Shown here in pieces: positions 8,695 through 17,033 of a DNA stretch of 61,371 bases (positions within the stretch are counted from its first letter, which is position 1; each line of letters starts with the position of its first letter). The notes beneath the pieces are model-generated. The model saw only the letters and a list, made by a program, of their open reading frames with translations. It made no database searches and was not told where the DNA came from. This DNA comes from CAZGMJ01 sp964526785 (lineage in GTDB: Bacteria > Planctomycetota > Phycisphaerae > Sedimentisphaerales > Anaerobacaceae): assembly GCA_964526785.1 (NCBI GenBank), contig CAZGMJ010000033.1:1-61371 (forward strand). Direction: 5' to 3'. A program made the position numbers and the translations under genes.

Positions 8695-9693
8695 CTAACT
8701 GCTCCGAGCTTCGATCCGGCCTGTCTGTTGCAGGTCCCGCGATCTGTCCAGCCGTCCGTATTCCCTCTTCTCTGGCGGCAAAGCATGAAGGTCCCGAATG
8801 ATCCCGAGGAACTGCATGAACCTGAGGAAATAGTACGTAACATCGTATTCCCACCAGAAGAAGCCGTTGCGCGCAGCAATGGGATAGTGATGGTGATTGT
8901 TGTGCCATCCCTCGCCGAGCGTTACTATCGCAAGGAGCCAGTTGTTGCGACTGTGATCGGGGGTATCGTATCGCCGCCTTCCGAACATATGGTCCAGCGA
9001 GTTGATGGTCGCGGTTGCGTGGAAGAGCACGACGGTGGATATGCAGAAGCCCCACACCACCATTTGGACGCCGGAGGTTCCGCTGGAAGGGGCGTAGATC
9101 CGGAGTCCTTCGCCCAGAATCCACAGACCAACGAGCAGAGCCATGGGGGGCAGGATGCTGAAGCGATTGAGAAACCGGAGTTCGGGGAACGCAAGCCAGT
9201 TTTTGACCAACCTCTTATTCGTTATCAGATACCTGGGGCTGAGGATCCACAGAATGTGGCTCCAGAGAAAGCCTCGCTGGACAGGGGAGTGAATGTCTTC
9301 GGGCCGATCGGCATATCGATGATGGTGGCGATGATTCGCCGCCCACCAGAGCGGCCCCTTCTGGGCCGAAGATGTGGCGGCAAGCGCGAAGATGAATTGC
9401 CAGAAGCGCGAGGTTTTGTATGTTCGGTGTGAGAAATAGCGATGGTAGAACGCCGTTACGGCCAGCATCCGGATGAAATACAAGCCCACGGCGACGCCGA
9501 CAGCCACCGGACTCCAGCCCGTCCAGATAACACCGAAGCACGCCAGGTGCAGCAGCAGAAACGGTATGACGCGCATCCAGTCGACGCGGTCGGACGACAA
9601 CTGAGACGTCCTTTCGCCCCCTGCTTCATCGTCGAACCAGCAGATGATCGATCGGCCAATATGGCTGTTTGCGGCTTTTCTTAGCAGATGCAT
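8695..9693 (-). CDS. Acyl-CoA/acyl-lipid desaturase (delta-9 type)
   Basis: This is a membrane di-iron fatty-acid desaturase of about 332 residues that introduces a cis double bond into saturated acyl chains. All three histidine boxes are present: HRYFSH, HRHHHRYAD (an HxxHH box with extra His) and HNNHHHYP, separated by hydrophobic segments as in stearoyl-CoA-type desaturases. The gene stops two bases before the FAD amine-oxidase gene, inside a run of genes on the same strand. It probably supplies the double bond on which the downstream methyltransferase and flavoprotein act. The start has no strong ribosome-binding site, but the protein begins at the usual distance before the first helix. 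Confidence 0.9.
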   Translation of the reverse strand: MHLLRKAANSHIGRSIICWFDDEAGGERTSQLSSDRVDWMRVIPFLLLHLACFGVIWTGWSPVAVGVAVGLYFIRMLAVTAFYHRYFSHRTYKTSRFWQFIFALAATSSAQKGPLWWAANHRHHHRYADRPEDIHSPVQRGFLWSHILWILSPRYLITNKRLVKNWLAFPELRFLNRFSILPPMALLVGLWILGEGLRIYAPSSGTSGVQMVVWGFCISTVVLFHATATINSLDHMFGRRRYDTPDHSRNNWLLAIVTLGEGWHNNHHHYPIAARNGFFWWEYDVTYYFLRFMQFLGIIRDLHALPPEKREYGRLDRSRDLQQTGRIEARSS

Positions 9694-9720
9694 GACTTTG
9701 CGCCGGGGACCGCCCGGACT

Positions 9721-10302
9721 TCAGTTCTCCGAGTTTTCTGTTCGTTCGGCCATTTCCGCCCTTCGCATGGGCATGCTGTCAATCAGCTCGAACAAGCTGT
9801 CAGCCGAAACCGGCTCACTCGCCCGCAGCTTGACGGTACCGTCCTTTCCTACCAGAATGAACACGAACTCTTCTTCGGGCACCTCAAACTGTCGTCTTAT
9901 GAAAGACTGCTGCTCGAACGTGAGCGTCTGGTTGCCAACGGTTGACTTGCCGTCGTGCAGCAGTTCGAACATCAGAATATCCCGGTCATCGAGTTGGGCC
10001 GCTTTGCTTTGAAACTCACTTTGCTGCTTGGCATATAGACGATTACGGCCGGAAGGGGCAAAGACCAGCACAAGACGATTCTTCCATCGATACGCGTTGA
10101 GGTCTACTTTGTTCGCTCGATCATTGGTTGGCATCCTGAGTGTCTCCCGCTTTCCACAAGATGATACCATTATCATGCCGACGACGGCCAGGGCGGCCAG
10201 CCGCAATCCTTTACGATGTTCAACAGAGCAACAACTCAGCGAAGTCATGTTGCGAGCAATCTCCAAACCAATGTCGTTACATTCGGCGCCGGGGCGGCTC
10301 AT
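9721..10302 (-). CDS. DUF4174 domain lipoprotein
   Basis: This predicted lipoprotein has a signal segment (LRLAALAVVGMIMVSSCGK) ending in a lipobox-like VSSC, then a DUF4174 domain: LNAYRWKNRLVLVFAP, DRDILMFELL, EFVFILVGKDGTVKLRA. DUF4174 resembles a thioredoxin-fold scaffold but here has no CxxC, so a redox role is doubtful. The start at 10302 gives an ATGA overlap with the upstream DUF2177 gene; an internal ATG at 10248 would give a more usual signal peptide length and cannot be excluded. It sits between DUF2177 and the desaturase, so it is probably co-transcribed with the lipid-modification genes. Confidence 0.75.
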   Translation of the reverse strand: MSRPGAECNDIGLEIARNMTSLSCCSVEHRKGLRLAALAVVGMIMVSSCGKRETLRMPTNDRANKVDLNAYRWKNRLVLVFAPSGRNRLYAKQQSEFQSKAAQLDDRDILMFELLHDGKSTVGNQTLTFEQQSFIRRQFEVPEEEFVFILVGKDGTVKLRASEPVSADSLFELIDSMPMRRAEMAERTENSEN

Positions 10303-10709
10303 TGTGGCATCCAGAACCGGCCCGCCAGAAAGCCGACGTAGCTCACGACGGCGGCCAGCAGCGCACCCCAACACATGTCGACAACCGTCACAATCCACGG
10401 CCACTGTCGAACCAGCGCCAAATTTGTCAGGTCATAGGTTCCATAGGTAACCAGACCAAACAGAGCACCGAACAGAATCGCTTTTCCCGCCGAATTACTC
10501 TGGATGCTGGGCAGGACGACAAAAACCAGTGCCGCACCGACGAACAGGAGATAGAAAGCAATGGCCGCGCCCCAGACGGGCTTATCACTTAGTATGTACC
10601 CCAGGTACTTGGCGTAGAAGCGGCGGGCCACCACGCCGAGCCAGAGAAAATCAATTACCAGGAAGGTGATCAGGCTGGCAACGTAGAGCTTCAGATAGTA
10701 GCTTATCAT
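10299..10709 (-). CDS. DUF2177 integral membrane protein
   Basis: This 136-residue protein has four hydrophobic helices and the DUF2177 hallmarks FLVIDFLWLGVVARRFY near the N-terminus and LVTYGTYDLTNLA in the middle. The start is supported by GAGG seven bases before the ATG. It is the first gene of the run of seven overlapping or closely spaced minus-strand genes ending at 4838, and the promoter-like region lies directly upstream. DUF2177 proteins often occur in bacterial clusters with cyclopropane-synthase-like and amine-oxidase-like genes; their role is unknown. Confidence 0.85.
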   Translation of the reverse strand: MISYYLKLYVASLITFLVIDFLWLGVVARRFYAKYLGYILSDKPVWGAAIAFYLLFVGAALVFVVLPSIQSNSAGKAILFGALFGLVTYGTYDLTNLALVRQWPWIVTVVDMCWGALLAAVVSYVGFLAGRFWMPQ

Positions 10710-10738
10710 CAGACGGCCTCACAGGCGAAGATACATTT

Positions 10739-10790
10739 CTTTTCAACATATATTCAGATATAGTCAACACAAGAACGCTCTTTATTGCAA
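10739..10790 (-). promoter_or_regulatory. Promoter/operator-like region of the lipid operon
   Basis: On the minus strand, 30-80 bases before the DUF2177 start, there is a perfect inner palindrome TATAT-CTGA-ATATA (10749-10762), flanked by a TTGACT hexamer and by a TTCTTG / TATATG pair spaced 17 bases apart. The AT-rich composition stands out against the surrounding coding DNA. A repressor or sigma-factor binding role is inference; no regulator gene is adjacent. Confidence 0.35.
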
Positions 10791-11304
10791 GCATAAGATC
10801 ACAGTTTTTCCAAGGCGACAGCCCCCTGCCACGGAAACGTGCACGAATCCGTCAATACCGCCTTCGAAGGCACAACCCTGCGACGGTTGGCTTGCGTATC
10901 AGGGGCAGCGGTCATTTGGGGCATCTGTGGTTTACTTTCCATGATACATGCACCGCATTGAAGCACAATTGTCCGCCTGGAGACTTGAAACAGCATGATG
11001 TACCGTGTTATCGTGAGGTTGCAATAGTCAAGACAACCAATTGTGTCTGTTCAGAAAGTATCGGATGGGGTATGCCATACGTCGGCGATAGAATTACGGC
11101 CATCAGGTTGATGTTTTCGGCGATCAGCTTCGTGCCGCATATGACAGAGCCTGACGGGTTATAGTGATAAACGAGGACAAGAGTGCTGCGACGCGGCCAG
11201 AATTGACCGAGAGCGCGGTTTTACGCCGGTCTTGGTGAAGTGCATTGCACCGCATGGAGGAGGCGTGAACAAATAGAGACACAGGCAGTAAGGAGATGTT
11301 CGGT
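10791..11304. other. Divergent intergenic region
   Basis: About 510 bases separate the lipid operon promoter from the first gene of the glycan cluster. Small open frames here lack ribosome-binding sites and family resemblance. The only signal I see is the AAGGAG that serves the ATG at 11305. Confidence 0.5.
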
Positions 11305-13146
11305 ATGGAACGACACGATTGCAGGTTGACACTTATACTGGCTGCTATTGCATTGGTGGCGACGGCATCGGCAACCGTTATGTCCGCTGAAAGCGGGGCG
11401 CTTCGCACGCACAATATATTCCGTTCGAACATGGTCCTCCAGCGGAACAAGCCTATTACCATATGGGGTTGGGCCGAGAGCGGCAGCCCGGTGCACGTTC
11501 GATTTGGCCGGGAGGCGGCCGAAACAAAGGCGGACGGCAGGTCGGGCCGCTGGGAAGTGACGTTCGACGCGCGGCCGGCGGACAGTGCGGGCCTGAGGCT
11601 CACGATTCATTCCGGCGGCGAAACGATCGACATGAGCAATATTCTGATCGGTGATGTCTGGGTCATGAACGGCCAGAGCAACATGGCTTTCGGCCTGGCC
11701 AAGACCTACCGCGCCGATCTGGAATCAGCCACCGCACACCTGCCTTTACTGCGCAGCGCGGGGATTTCACCCAACGAGTCATACACACTCCAGGAGAATG
11801 TGCCGGCCGACAAGATCGAGGGCTGGACCGTATGTTCTCCGGATACGGCGGGCGGCTTTTCGGCGATCGGCTATACCTTCGGCTCCCGGTTGCAGCGGGC
11901 GTTGCAGATTCCCATTGGCATCATCGACAACGCACGCGGCGGGGCATCTATCGAGAGCCTGGTTCCCCGTCACAAGTTCGCCGATCACCCGCTGGCCGCC
12001 AGATATGCCGAGTGGGTCGAGAAACGCCGTGCTGAGTTCGACTGGGATGCGGCCATGAAGCCGCTTATCGAGAAATGGGAGAAGAACATCGCCGAGCAGC
12101 GCAGCAAGGGCGCGGCCGAGGATGAGTTGCCGCCCAGACCGACGCGCAAAAGCCTGCGATCCTGGAACGTCCCCGGGCGCAGTCCCAGCGATGCCGCCTC
12201 CTGCTACAACGGCATGTTCGGCGTTCTCAAAGGACTGCATATCAAAGGAGTGCTCTTTCACCAAGGCTATAACAACGCCATAGGTACAAACTGCAGGCCA
12301 AAGCGCTACCGCATCCTCATGAAGCTCATGATCGAGGGCTGGCGTGAAGATTTTGATGACGCGACTCTTCCTGTCGGCGTGATCGAGTTCTGCGCCGGAG
12401 GCATTCCTCAGAGCGATGCAAATTTCGAAATCTGGAGCAACCACCGTACGGGGGGAGCGTTCATCCGTGAGGCCCAGAGGCTGGGTCTGACGGATCTGAA
12501 CGACCCGACGAACACGGGATTCATTCCCGGCTACGATCAGCAGATTCCAGGTCTGCATCCCAAGAAGAAGCACTTCCACGGTGTGCGGGCAGCACGATGG
12601 GCGCTTAAGGAAATATACGGCCTGCGCGTCATCCGGGAAACAGCCGAGTTGGTCTCTTGCGAACGCAACGGCGAGCAGATGGTGTTGACATTCGACAAGC
12701 CGGTCGCCCCGGACGACGCGGGTCCGATCGAAGGCTTCGCCGTGGCCGGCGAGGATGGCATCTTCTACAAGGCTTACGCGGAATCACTCATCACCAAGGA
12801 CCAGGGCATCTGGGGAAACAAATACGACCGCAAGAAGGTATTCGTCTGGAGTCCGATGGTGGAGCAGCCCGCGGCCGTTCGCTATGCCTGGGCGATCAGC
12901 CCGATGGGCAATCTCAAGGTCAATGGCCTGCCGTGGCAGCCGCTGCACAGCTTCCGCACGGATGAATGGGACTGGCCGGAGCATGATGATCCGTCACAGT
13001 CGGCTGTCAGTCGGGCAGAGGGCAGAAAGATGGAGCAGGACTCCATCCAGTACTGCGAAGACAGGAGGATGGAAGAGGCCAGGCGAAAGGTTGAGATACT
13101 CAAAGAACTCGAGACACTGGGCAAGAATGACGAGAAGGCGCGATAG
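11305..13146 (+). CDS. Secreted sialate O-acetylesterase-like SGNH hydrolase
   Basis: This exported esterase of about 613 residues belongs to the sialate 9-O-acetylesterase (SASA) group. After a signal peptide (LTLILAAIALVATASATVMSA) comes an N-terminal beta-sandwich (VLQRNKPITIWGWAESGSPV). Next is the nucleophile block GDVWVMNGQSNMAF, with Ser in QSNM, and a distal PGLHPKKK segment that would supply the catalytic His. Family members remove acetyl groups from sialic acids, xylan or other glycans; the substrate here cannot be read from sequence. The ATG at 11305 is chosen because AAGGAG lies nine bases upstream, whereas the ATG at 11296 directly abuts it. It opens a run of secreted glycan-active genes on the plus strand. 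Confidence 0.85.
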   Translation: MERHDCRLTLILAAIALVATASATVMSAESGALRTHNIFRSNMVLQRNKPITIWGWAESGSPVHVRFGREAAETKADGRSGRWEVTFDARPADSAGLRLTIHSGGETIDMSNILIGDVWVMNGQSNMAFGLAKTYRADLESATAHLPLLRSAGISPNESYTLQENVPADKIEGWTVCSPDTAGGFSAIGYTFGSRLQRALQIPIGIIDNARGGASIESLVPRHKFADHPLAARYAEWVEKRRAEFDWDAAMKPLIEKWEKNIAEQRSKGAAEDELPPRPTRKSLRSWNVPGRSPSDAASCYNGMFGVLKGLHIKGVLFHQGYNNAIGTNCRPKRYRILMKLMIEGWREDFDDATLPVGVIEFCAGGIPQSDANFEIWSNHRTGGAFIREAQRLGLTDLNDPTNTGFIPGYDQQIPGLHPKKKHFHGVRAARWALKEIYGLRVIRETAELVSCERNGEQMVLTFDKPVAPDDAGPIEGFAVAGEDGIFYKAYAESLITKDQGIWGNKYDRKKVFVWSPMVEQPAAVRYAWAISPMGNLKVNGLPWQPLHSFRTDEWDWPEHDDPSQSAVSRAEGRKMEQDSIQYCEDRRMEEARRKVEILKELETLGKNDEKAR

Positions 13147-13193
13147 AAGCAGACGATTCGGCGTTCTGTAGACATGAAGGGGGTCAGGTCAAC

Positions 13194-14795
13194 GTGAGCA
13201 GGAATGTATTATATGCCGGGGCATTTGTGCTGGCGACAACAGCGATGCGCCTGGTCGGCGGGTCGGCGGCAGAGCAGATTGACACCGAGCAGCGCAACGC
13301 GTTGCCGCGGGTGCTGCTCATCGGAGACTCGATTTGCGGCGGTTATCAGCGTGGCGTGAAGGAACTGCTCGCGGGCAAGGCCGTCGTGGTCAAGCAAGAG
13401 GGCAACGGCCAACACACGTGGAATGGTTTGGAAAAGATCGACAAATGGCTCGGCGATGACAGATGGGACGTCATACACTTCAACTGGGGGCTGTGGGATT
13501 TGGCATACCGCAACCCCAAGTCGAAGAACTTCGGACATCTGGACAAAGTGCACGGGACACTCACGACGTCTATCGAGGACTATCCAAAGAACCTCTACAA
13601 GCTGGTCGCCCGCCTTAAGGAAACCGACGCCACGTTAATTTGGGCCAGCACCACTCCGGTACCCGAAGGCGAACCCGGAAGAATCAAGGGCGACGAGATT
13701 GCGTACAACGCTGCAGCGGCGAAGATCATGATGGAAAACGGTATTGCCATCAACGACCTGCACGCCGAGGTTGTTCGCCAGGGGCGGCCAAGAACCAATA
13801 ACGTTCACGACACCGGCGATCTTTCCCGAAAAGTAGCTGATAGCATCATTGCGGCGTTAGCCGACTGCAGTACGGCTGAGGCGTCAGACACAACGAGAGC
13901 GATCCGGGAGTTACAGGCCGAGTTCCTGAAGCTGAGACTGGGCATGTTCATCCATTTCAATATGGCAACGTACAGGGGAGTTCAATGGGTCGAGGGCTAT
14001 CCTGATCCCTCGACGTTTAATCCGGGCGGCACGGTCGACACGGACGCGTGGGCGGACGCCGCGGTATCGGCCGGCATGCAGTACGGCGTACTAACGGCCA
14101 AACACGTTTCGGGATTCTGCCTTTGGGACAGCAAACATACAACGTATGACGTCATGCACGCGGACTGCCCGTACCAGAAGGACCTTGTGGCACAGTTCGT
14201 CAAGTCGTTTACAAGCCGGGGACTCAAGGTGGGGCTTTACTACTGCTGGCGCCATCCCGGCTTTGGCGATCCCGACAAGTACAAGGTTCTGCCGCCGGAA
14301 TGCGATCCTTCGAGTCACAGTCTGAAAGAACAGAAAGCATTTCAGAAGAACCAAGTCGCCGAACTACTTGAAGCGTATCCGGATGTGTTCTACATCTGGA
14401 ATGATGCGCTCGATCCGCGGGTGATGCCGGCCGACGAGATACTGACTCATCTGCGAGACGTACGCCCGGAGATCCTAACCAGTTCGAACTGGTGGGACTG
14501 GGGCAAGAAGGGAACGCCGTATGCGGACATCGCAGTGAAAGAAATGAGGCACTTTCCTCAGACAAACACGGCACCGGGCGAAACGTGCTGGAAGCTGGAG
14601 CAGGGATGGTTCTGGGTGGGCGAGAAGGCACGCGCGGCAGACGCGAAGAACATTATTGCGCACATGGCCCGGGCTTACGACAGGAATTCGAATTTCCTGC
14701 TGAACGTCGGTCCCGATCAAAATGGCAATATCATCCAATCAAGTATCAAGACGCTGGCTGAAATCGGACGACTGCGGGGTGTCTTGGTAGAATGA
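13194..14795 (+). CDS. SGNH hydrolase - GH29 alpha-L-fucosidase fusion, secreted
   Basis: This two-domain exported enzyme has 533 residues. Residues about 40-225 form an SGNH/GDSL-type hydrolase: VLLIGDSICGGY with Ser46, and NNVHDTGDL near its end as a possible D/H pair. Residues about 235-533 form a GH29-like fucosidase: LGMFIHFNMATYRG, GVLTAKHVSGFCLWDS, GLKVGLYYCW and VFYIWNDALDP, where Asp404 is the likely nucleophile, then NFLLNVGPDQNG. The GH29 part is shorter than usual and lacks an obvious C-terminal beta-sandwich. The start is GTG at 13194. The fusion suggests removal of an ester group and then fucose from the same glycan, which is inference. It follows the acetylesterase gene by 47 bases. 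Confidence 0.85.
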   Translation: MSRNVLYAGAFVLATTAMRLVGGSAAEQIDTEQRNALPRVLLIGDSICGGYQRGVKELLAGKAVVVKQEGNGQHTWNGLEKIDKWLGDDRWDVIHFNWGLWDLAYRNPKSKNFGHLDKVHGTLTTSIEDYPKNLYKLVARLKETDATLIWASTTPVPEGEPGRIKGDEIAYNAAAAKIMMENGIAINDLHAEVVRQGRPRTNNVHDTGDLSRKVADSIIAALADCSTAEASDTTRAIRELQAEFLKLRLGMFIHFNMATYRGVQWVEGYPDPSTFNPGGTVDTDAWADAAVSAGMQYGVLTAKHVSGFCLWDSKHTTYDVMHADCPYQKDLVAQFVKSFTSRGLKVGLYYCWRHPGFGDPDKYKVLPPECDPSSHSLKEQKAFQKNQVAELLEAYPDVFYIWNDALDPRVMPADEILTHLRDVRPEILTSSNWWDWGKKGTPYADIAVKEMRHFPQTNTAPGETCWKLEQGWFWVGEKARAADAKNIIAHMARAYDRNSNFLLNVGPDQNGNIIQSSIKTLAEIGRLRGVLVE

Positions 14796-14967
14796 ACACA
14801 CAAATCCGGTGATTGCGGCGGTTAGCTGCGCCGGCGTTTGATCGAGTGCTTCATCGGTGGAGGCGCCGAACCCGTAGACTGATCCGTTCGCGTGGGCTAT
14901 ACTGGGGCTTTGACAATATCCGAGGACTATCGAGAACATCGAACTTCATGTGAAAGGACAATCTTTG

Positions 14968-16974
14968 ATGCACAGCGACGGAATCGACCATATCCTGCGG
15001 CCCATTCCCATTTTCGTAGCGACGGTGCTACTGTGCCTGCCTGTTGTCGGCGGCGCGGAGGACGTCGCCATCGTCTGTACACCGGAGATGGAAAGCGAAC
15101 TACTATCAACATTCAGCGCCCTCAAGGGTCATATTCGGGGCGATAGCGAGCTGGATGCCGAACAGATCGAGGCGTGCAAGCTCACGATCGACAAGTATCG
15201 CGACCTATTCGGGCATAACGACACCATCATCAAGGCGGCCTTTGATGTGGTTGCGACTTACGACAAAGTGGAGGGCCCGCTCTGGATCGCTCACGGACCG
15301 TTCAATCGCCGGCGGAAACCGCCTGCCAATGATCTGCACTGGACGATCTACAACGTTATGCAGAACATTATGGACCGGGTGTACACGGGCGAGAACATCG
15401 CACGCTACGGGGAGGTCCTGGATGGCTTCAAGTTCGGCTGCTCGGCCCATTTTCCCGGCGCGGTCGATCCGCCCGCCGATCCGGAAGCCGCTTACCGCGT
15501 GAAGATCGATGCGGGCTGTCCCAAGCCATTCAAACATAAGATAATGCATGAGGAAGTGCCGGGGCGAAGACCCACGGGAGCGTATCTGGCTCCGGGGACC
15601 ATTGCCAGGATCACGGTGCCACGTTCCATCGTCTGCAAGGGCTACGGGGTACGCGTCGGGGCACACTCATGGGATAATACCCGCAAGCCCCGCATTCTGC
15701 GTCTGGATCGGTCTTCGCTGGTGTACCCGATCAACGGAACCAAGGTGGAAGTGGCCAGTCCGCTTGGCGGCGGCATCTATATTGAAGTGCCGCTGAGGGC
15801 GAAAGGAAGCGTGGTCGAGGTCACTATTCGCAACGCCGTTCGCTCTGCGTACTTCTCGGCCAAGCCATTTGATCGGACTTCTCTCGATCAATGGCGGAAT
15901 GTGGAACGCAATCGCACGGCGCCCTGGGCGGATTTCCAGAGCGAGAAGTTCATGATGCAGGTTCCGACAAGCTGGGTCCGCAAGCTTGACGATCCGGCCA
16001 CGCTGATGCAGAACTGGGACGCGGCCATGGACGCGCTGAACGACCTGATGGGGCTGCCGCACGTCTGGGGCAAAGAGACCATGTACCTGCAGGTCGATCT
16101 GCAGAATCGGTCGCGTGTATTTGCACCCGGCTATCCGACGTGCAACGACCGCTACGATCCGCGGAAAGAATACGACGGCTATGTGAATCACTATCTTGTG
16201 CGGGGGCCGCAGTATGCGCCCGATTATGTGTTCCACGAGCAGGGGCATGGGTACGGCTTCGTCAAGTTCGGCGGCGAGATGGAGTCGACCGTCAATCTTT
16301 TGCACGTTGCTGTGTGGCACCGGAAGTTCGGATACAGTCTGGACGAGGCTTTTGCCGCCTCGCGGAACATGCGGAAGAACAAGCATCGGACGCTGGAGAA
16401 TACGGCGATCACCTGGATGACCAGCCTGAGTTTTGCGGCCGAAAGGCCGATGGCGGCGGGAGAGAAGGCCTACCAACTCAAGGGACATGCCAAGTTCGTA
16501 GACATAGCAAGGCTGTTCGGCTGGGAAGTATTGGGTGATTTCTGGCGCTCATGGGTTGAGGATTTCGAAGCCGGCAGGCCCTGGTCGAAACACGGCACGG
16601 ATATCGACAAACTGAACCTGAGATTATCGCAGAAGGCGGGCGTCGATCTCACACCGCTGCTTCACTTCTGGGGGACGCCCCCGCGGGACGCCGGAGCGCT
16701 TAAAGCCGCCGTCGCTGCGGAGGAGTTGCCGCCTTCGTCCAAGATCTATGACGCTCTGATGCACTACAAGTCTGTTGTGCCGCAGGACAATCAGGCATTC
16801 CGCGACTTTGCTCTGAAATGGTGGGGCAAGCAGCCCAGCAGCAAGGGATACTGGACCGAGCGCGAGCATACCAAGCAATGGGAGCAGTTTGACGAAGAGA
16901 CCTCTGCGGCAATCAAAGGCACCGTGCAGAAGATCATCGACACGTACTTTCCAGACGGTCGCCCAGAGGGATAG
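14968..16974 (+). CDS. Secreted M60-like (enhancin/mucinase-type) metallopeptidase
   Basis: This exported zinc metallopeptidase has about 668 residues. The signal peptide is near the N-terminus (IFVATVLLCLPVVGGAED). A helical N-terminal region is followed by the beta-sandwich typical of the M60 family (RRPTGAYLAPGTIARITVP, GVRVGAHSWDN, GGGIYIEVP). The catalytic motif is FHEQGHGYG, with zinc ligands His423 and His427, catalytic Glu424 and a downstream Glu in GGEMESTVN. Characterised M60 proteins cleave mucin-type glycoproteins, so a host, algal or matrix glycoprotein is a reasonable target. The ATG at 14968 has AAAGGA about ten bases upstream; a GTG at 14950 is also in frame. Neighbouring fucosidase and esterase genes fit joint attack on glycosylated protein. 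Confidence 0.8.
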   Translation: MHSDGIDHILRPIPIFVATVLLCLPVVGGAEDVAIVCTPEMESELLSTFSALKGHIRGDSELDAEQIEACKLTIDKYRDLFGHNDTIIKAAFDVVATYDKVEGPLWIAHGPFNRRRKPPANDLHWTIYNVMQNIMDRVYTGENIARYGEVLDGFKFGCSAHFPGAVDPPADPEAAYRVKIDAGCPKPFKHKIMHEEVPGRRPTGAYLAPGTIARITVPRSIVCKGYGVRVGAHSWDNTRKPRILRLDRSSLVYPINGTKVEVASPLGGGIYIEVPLRAKGSVVEVTIRNAVRSAYFSAKPFDRTSLDQWRNVERNRTAPWADFQSEKFMMQVPTSWVRKLDDPATLMQNWDAAMDALNDLMGLPHVWGKETMYLQVDLQNRSRVFAPGYPTCNDRYDPRKEYDGYVNHYLVRGPQYAPDYVFHEQGHGYGFVKFGGEMESTVNLLHVAVWHRKFGYSLDEAFAASRNMRKNKHRTLENTAITWMTSLSFAAERPMAAGEKAYQLKGHAKFVDIARLFGWEVLGDFWRSWVEDFEAGRPWSKHGTDIDKLNLRLSQKAGVDLTPLLHFWGTPPRDAGALKAAVAAEELPPSSKIYDALMHYKSVVPQDNQAFRDFALKWWGKQPSSKGYWTEREHTKQWEQFDEETSAAIKGTVQKIIDTYFPDGRPEG

Positions 16975-17033
16975 GGTGCGGAAGGTTGCGGGCAGTTTGA
17001 CGACGACAGATTTTGAGTCTGAGGTTTGATGTT

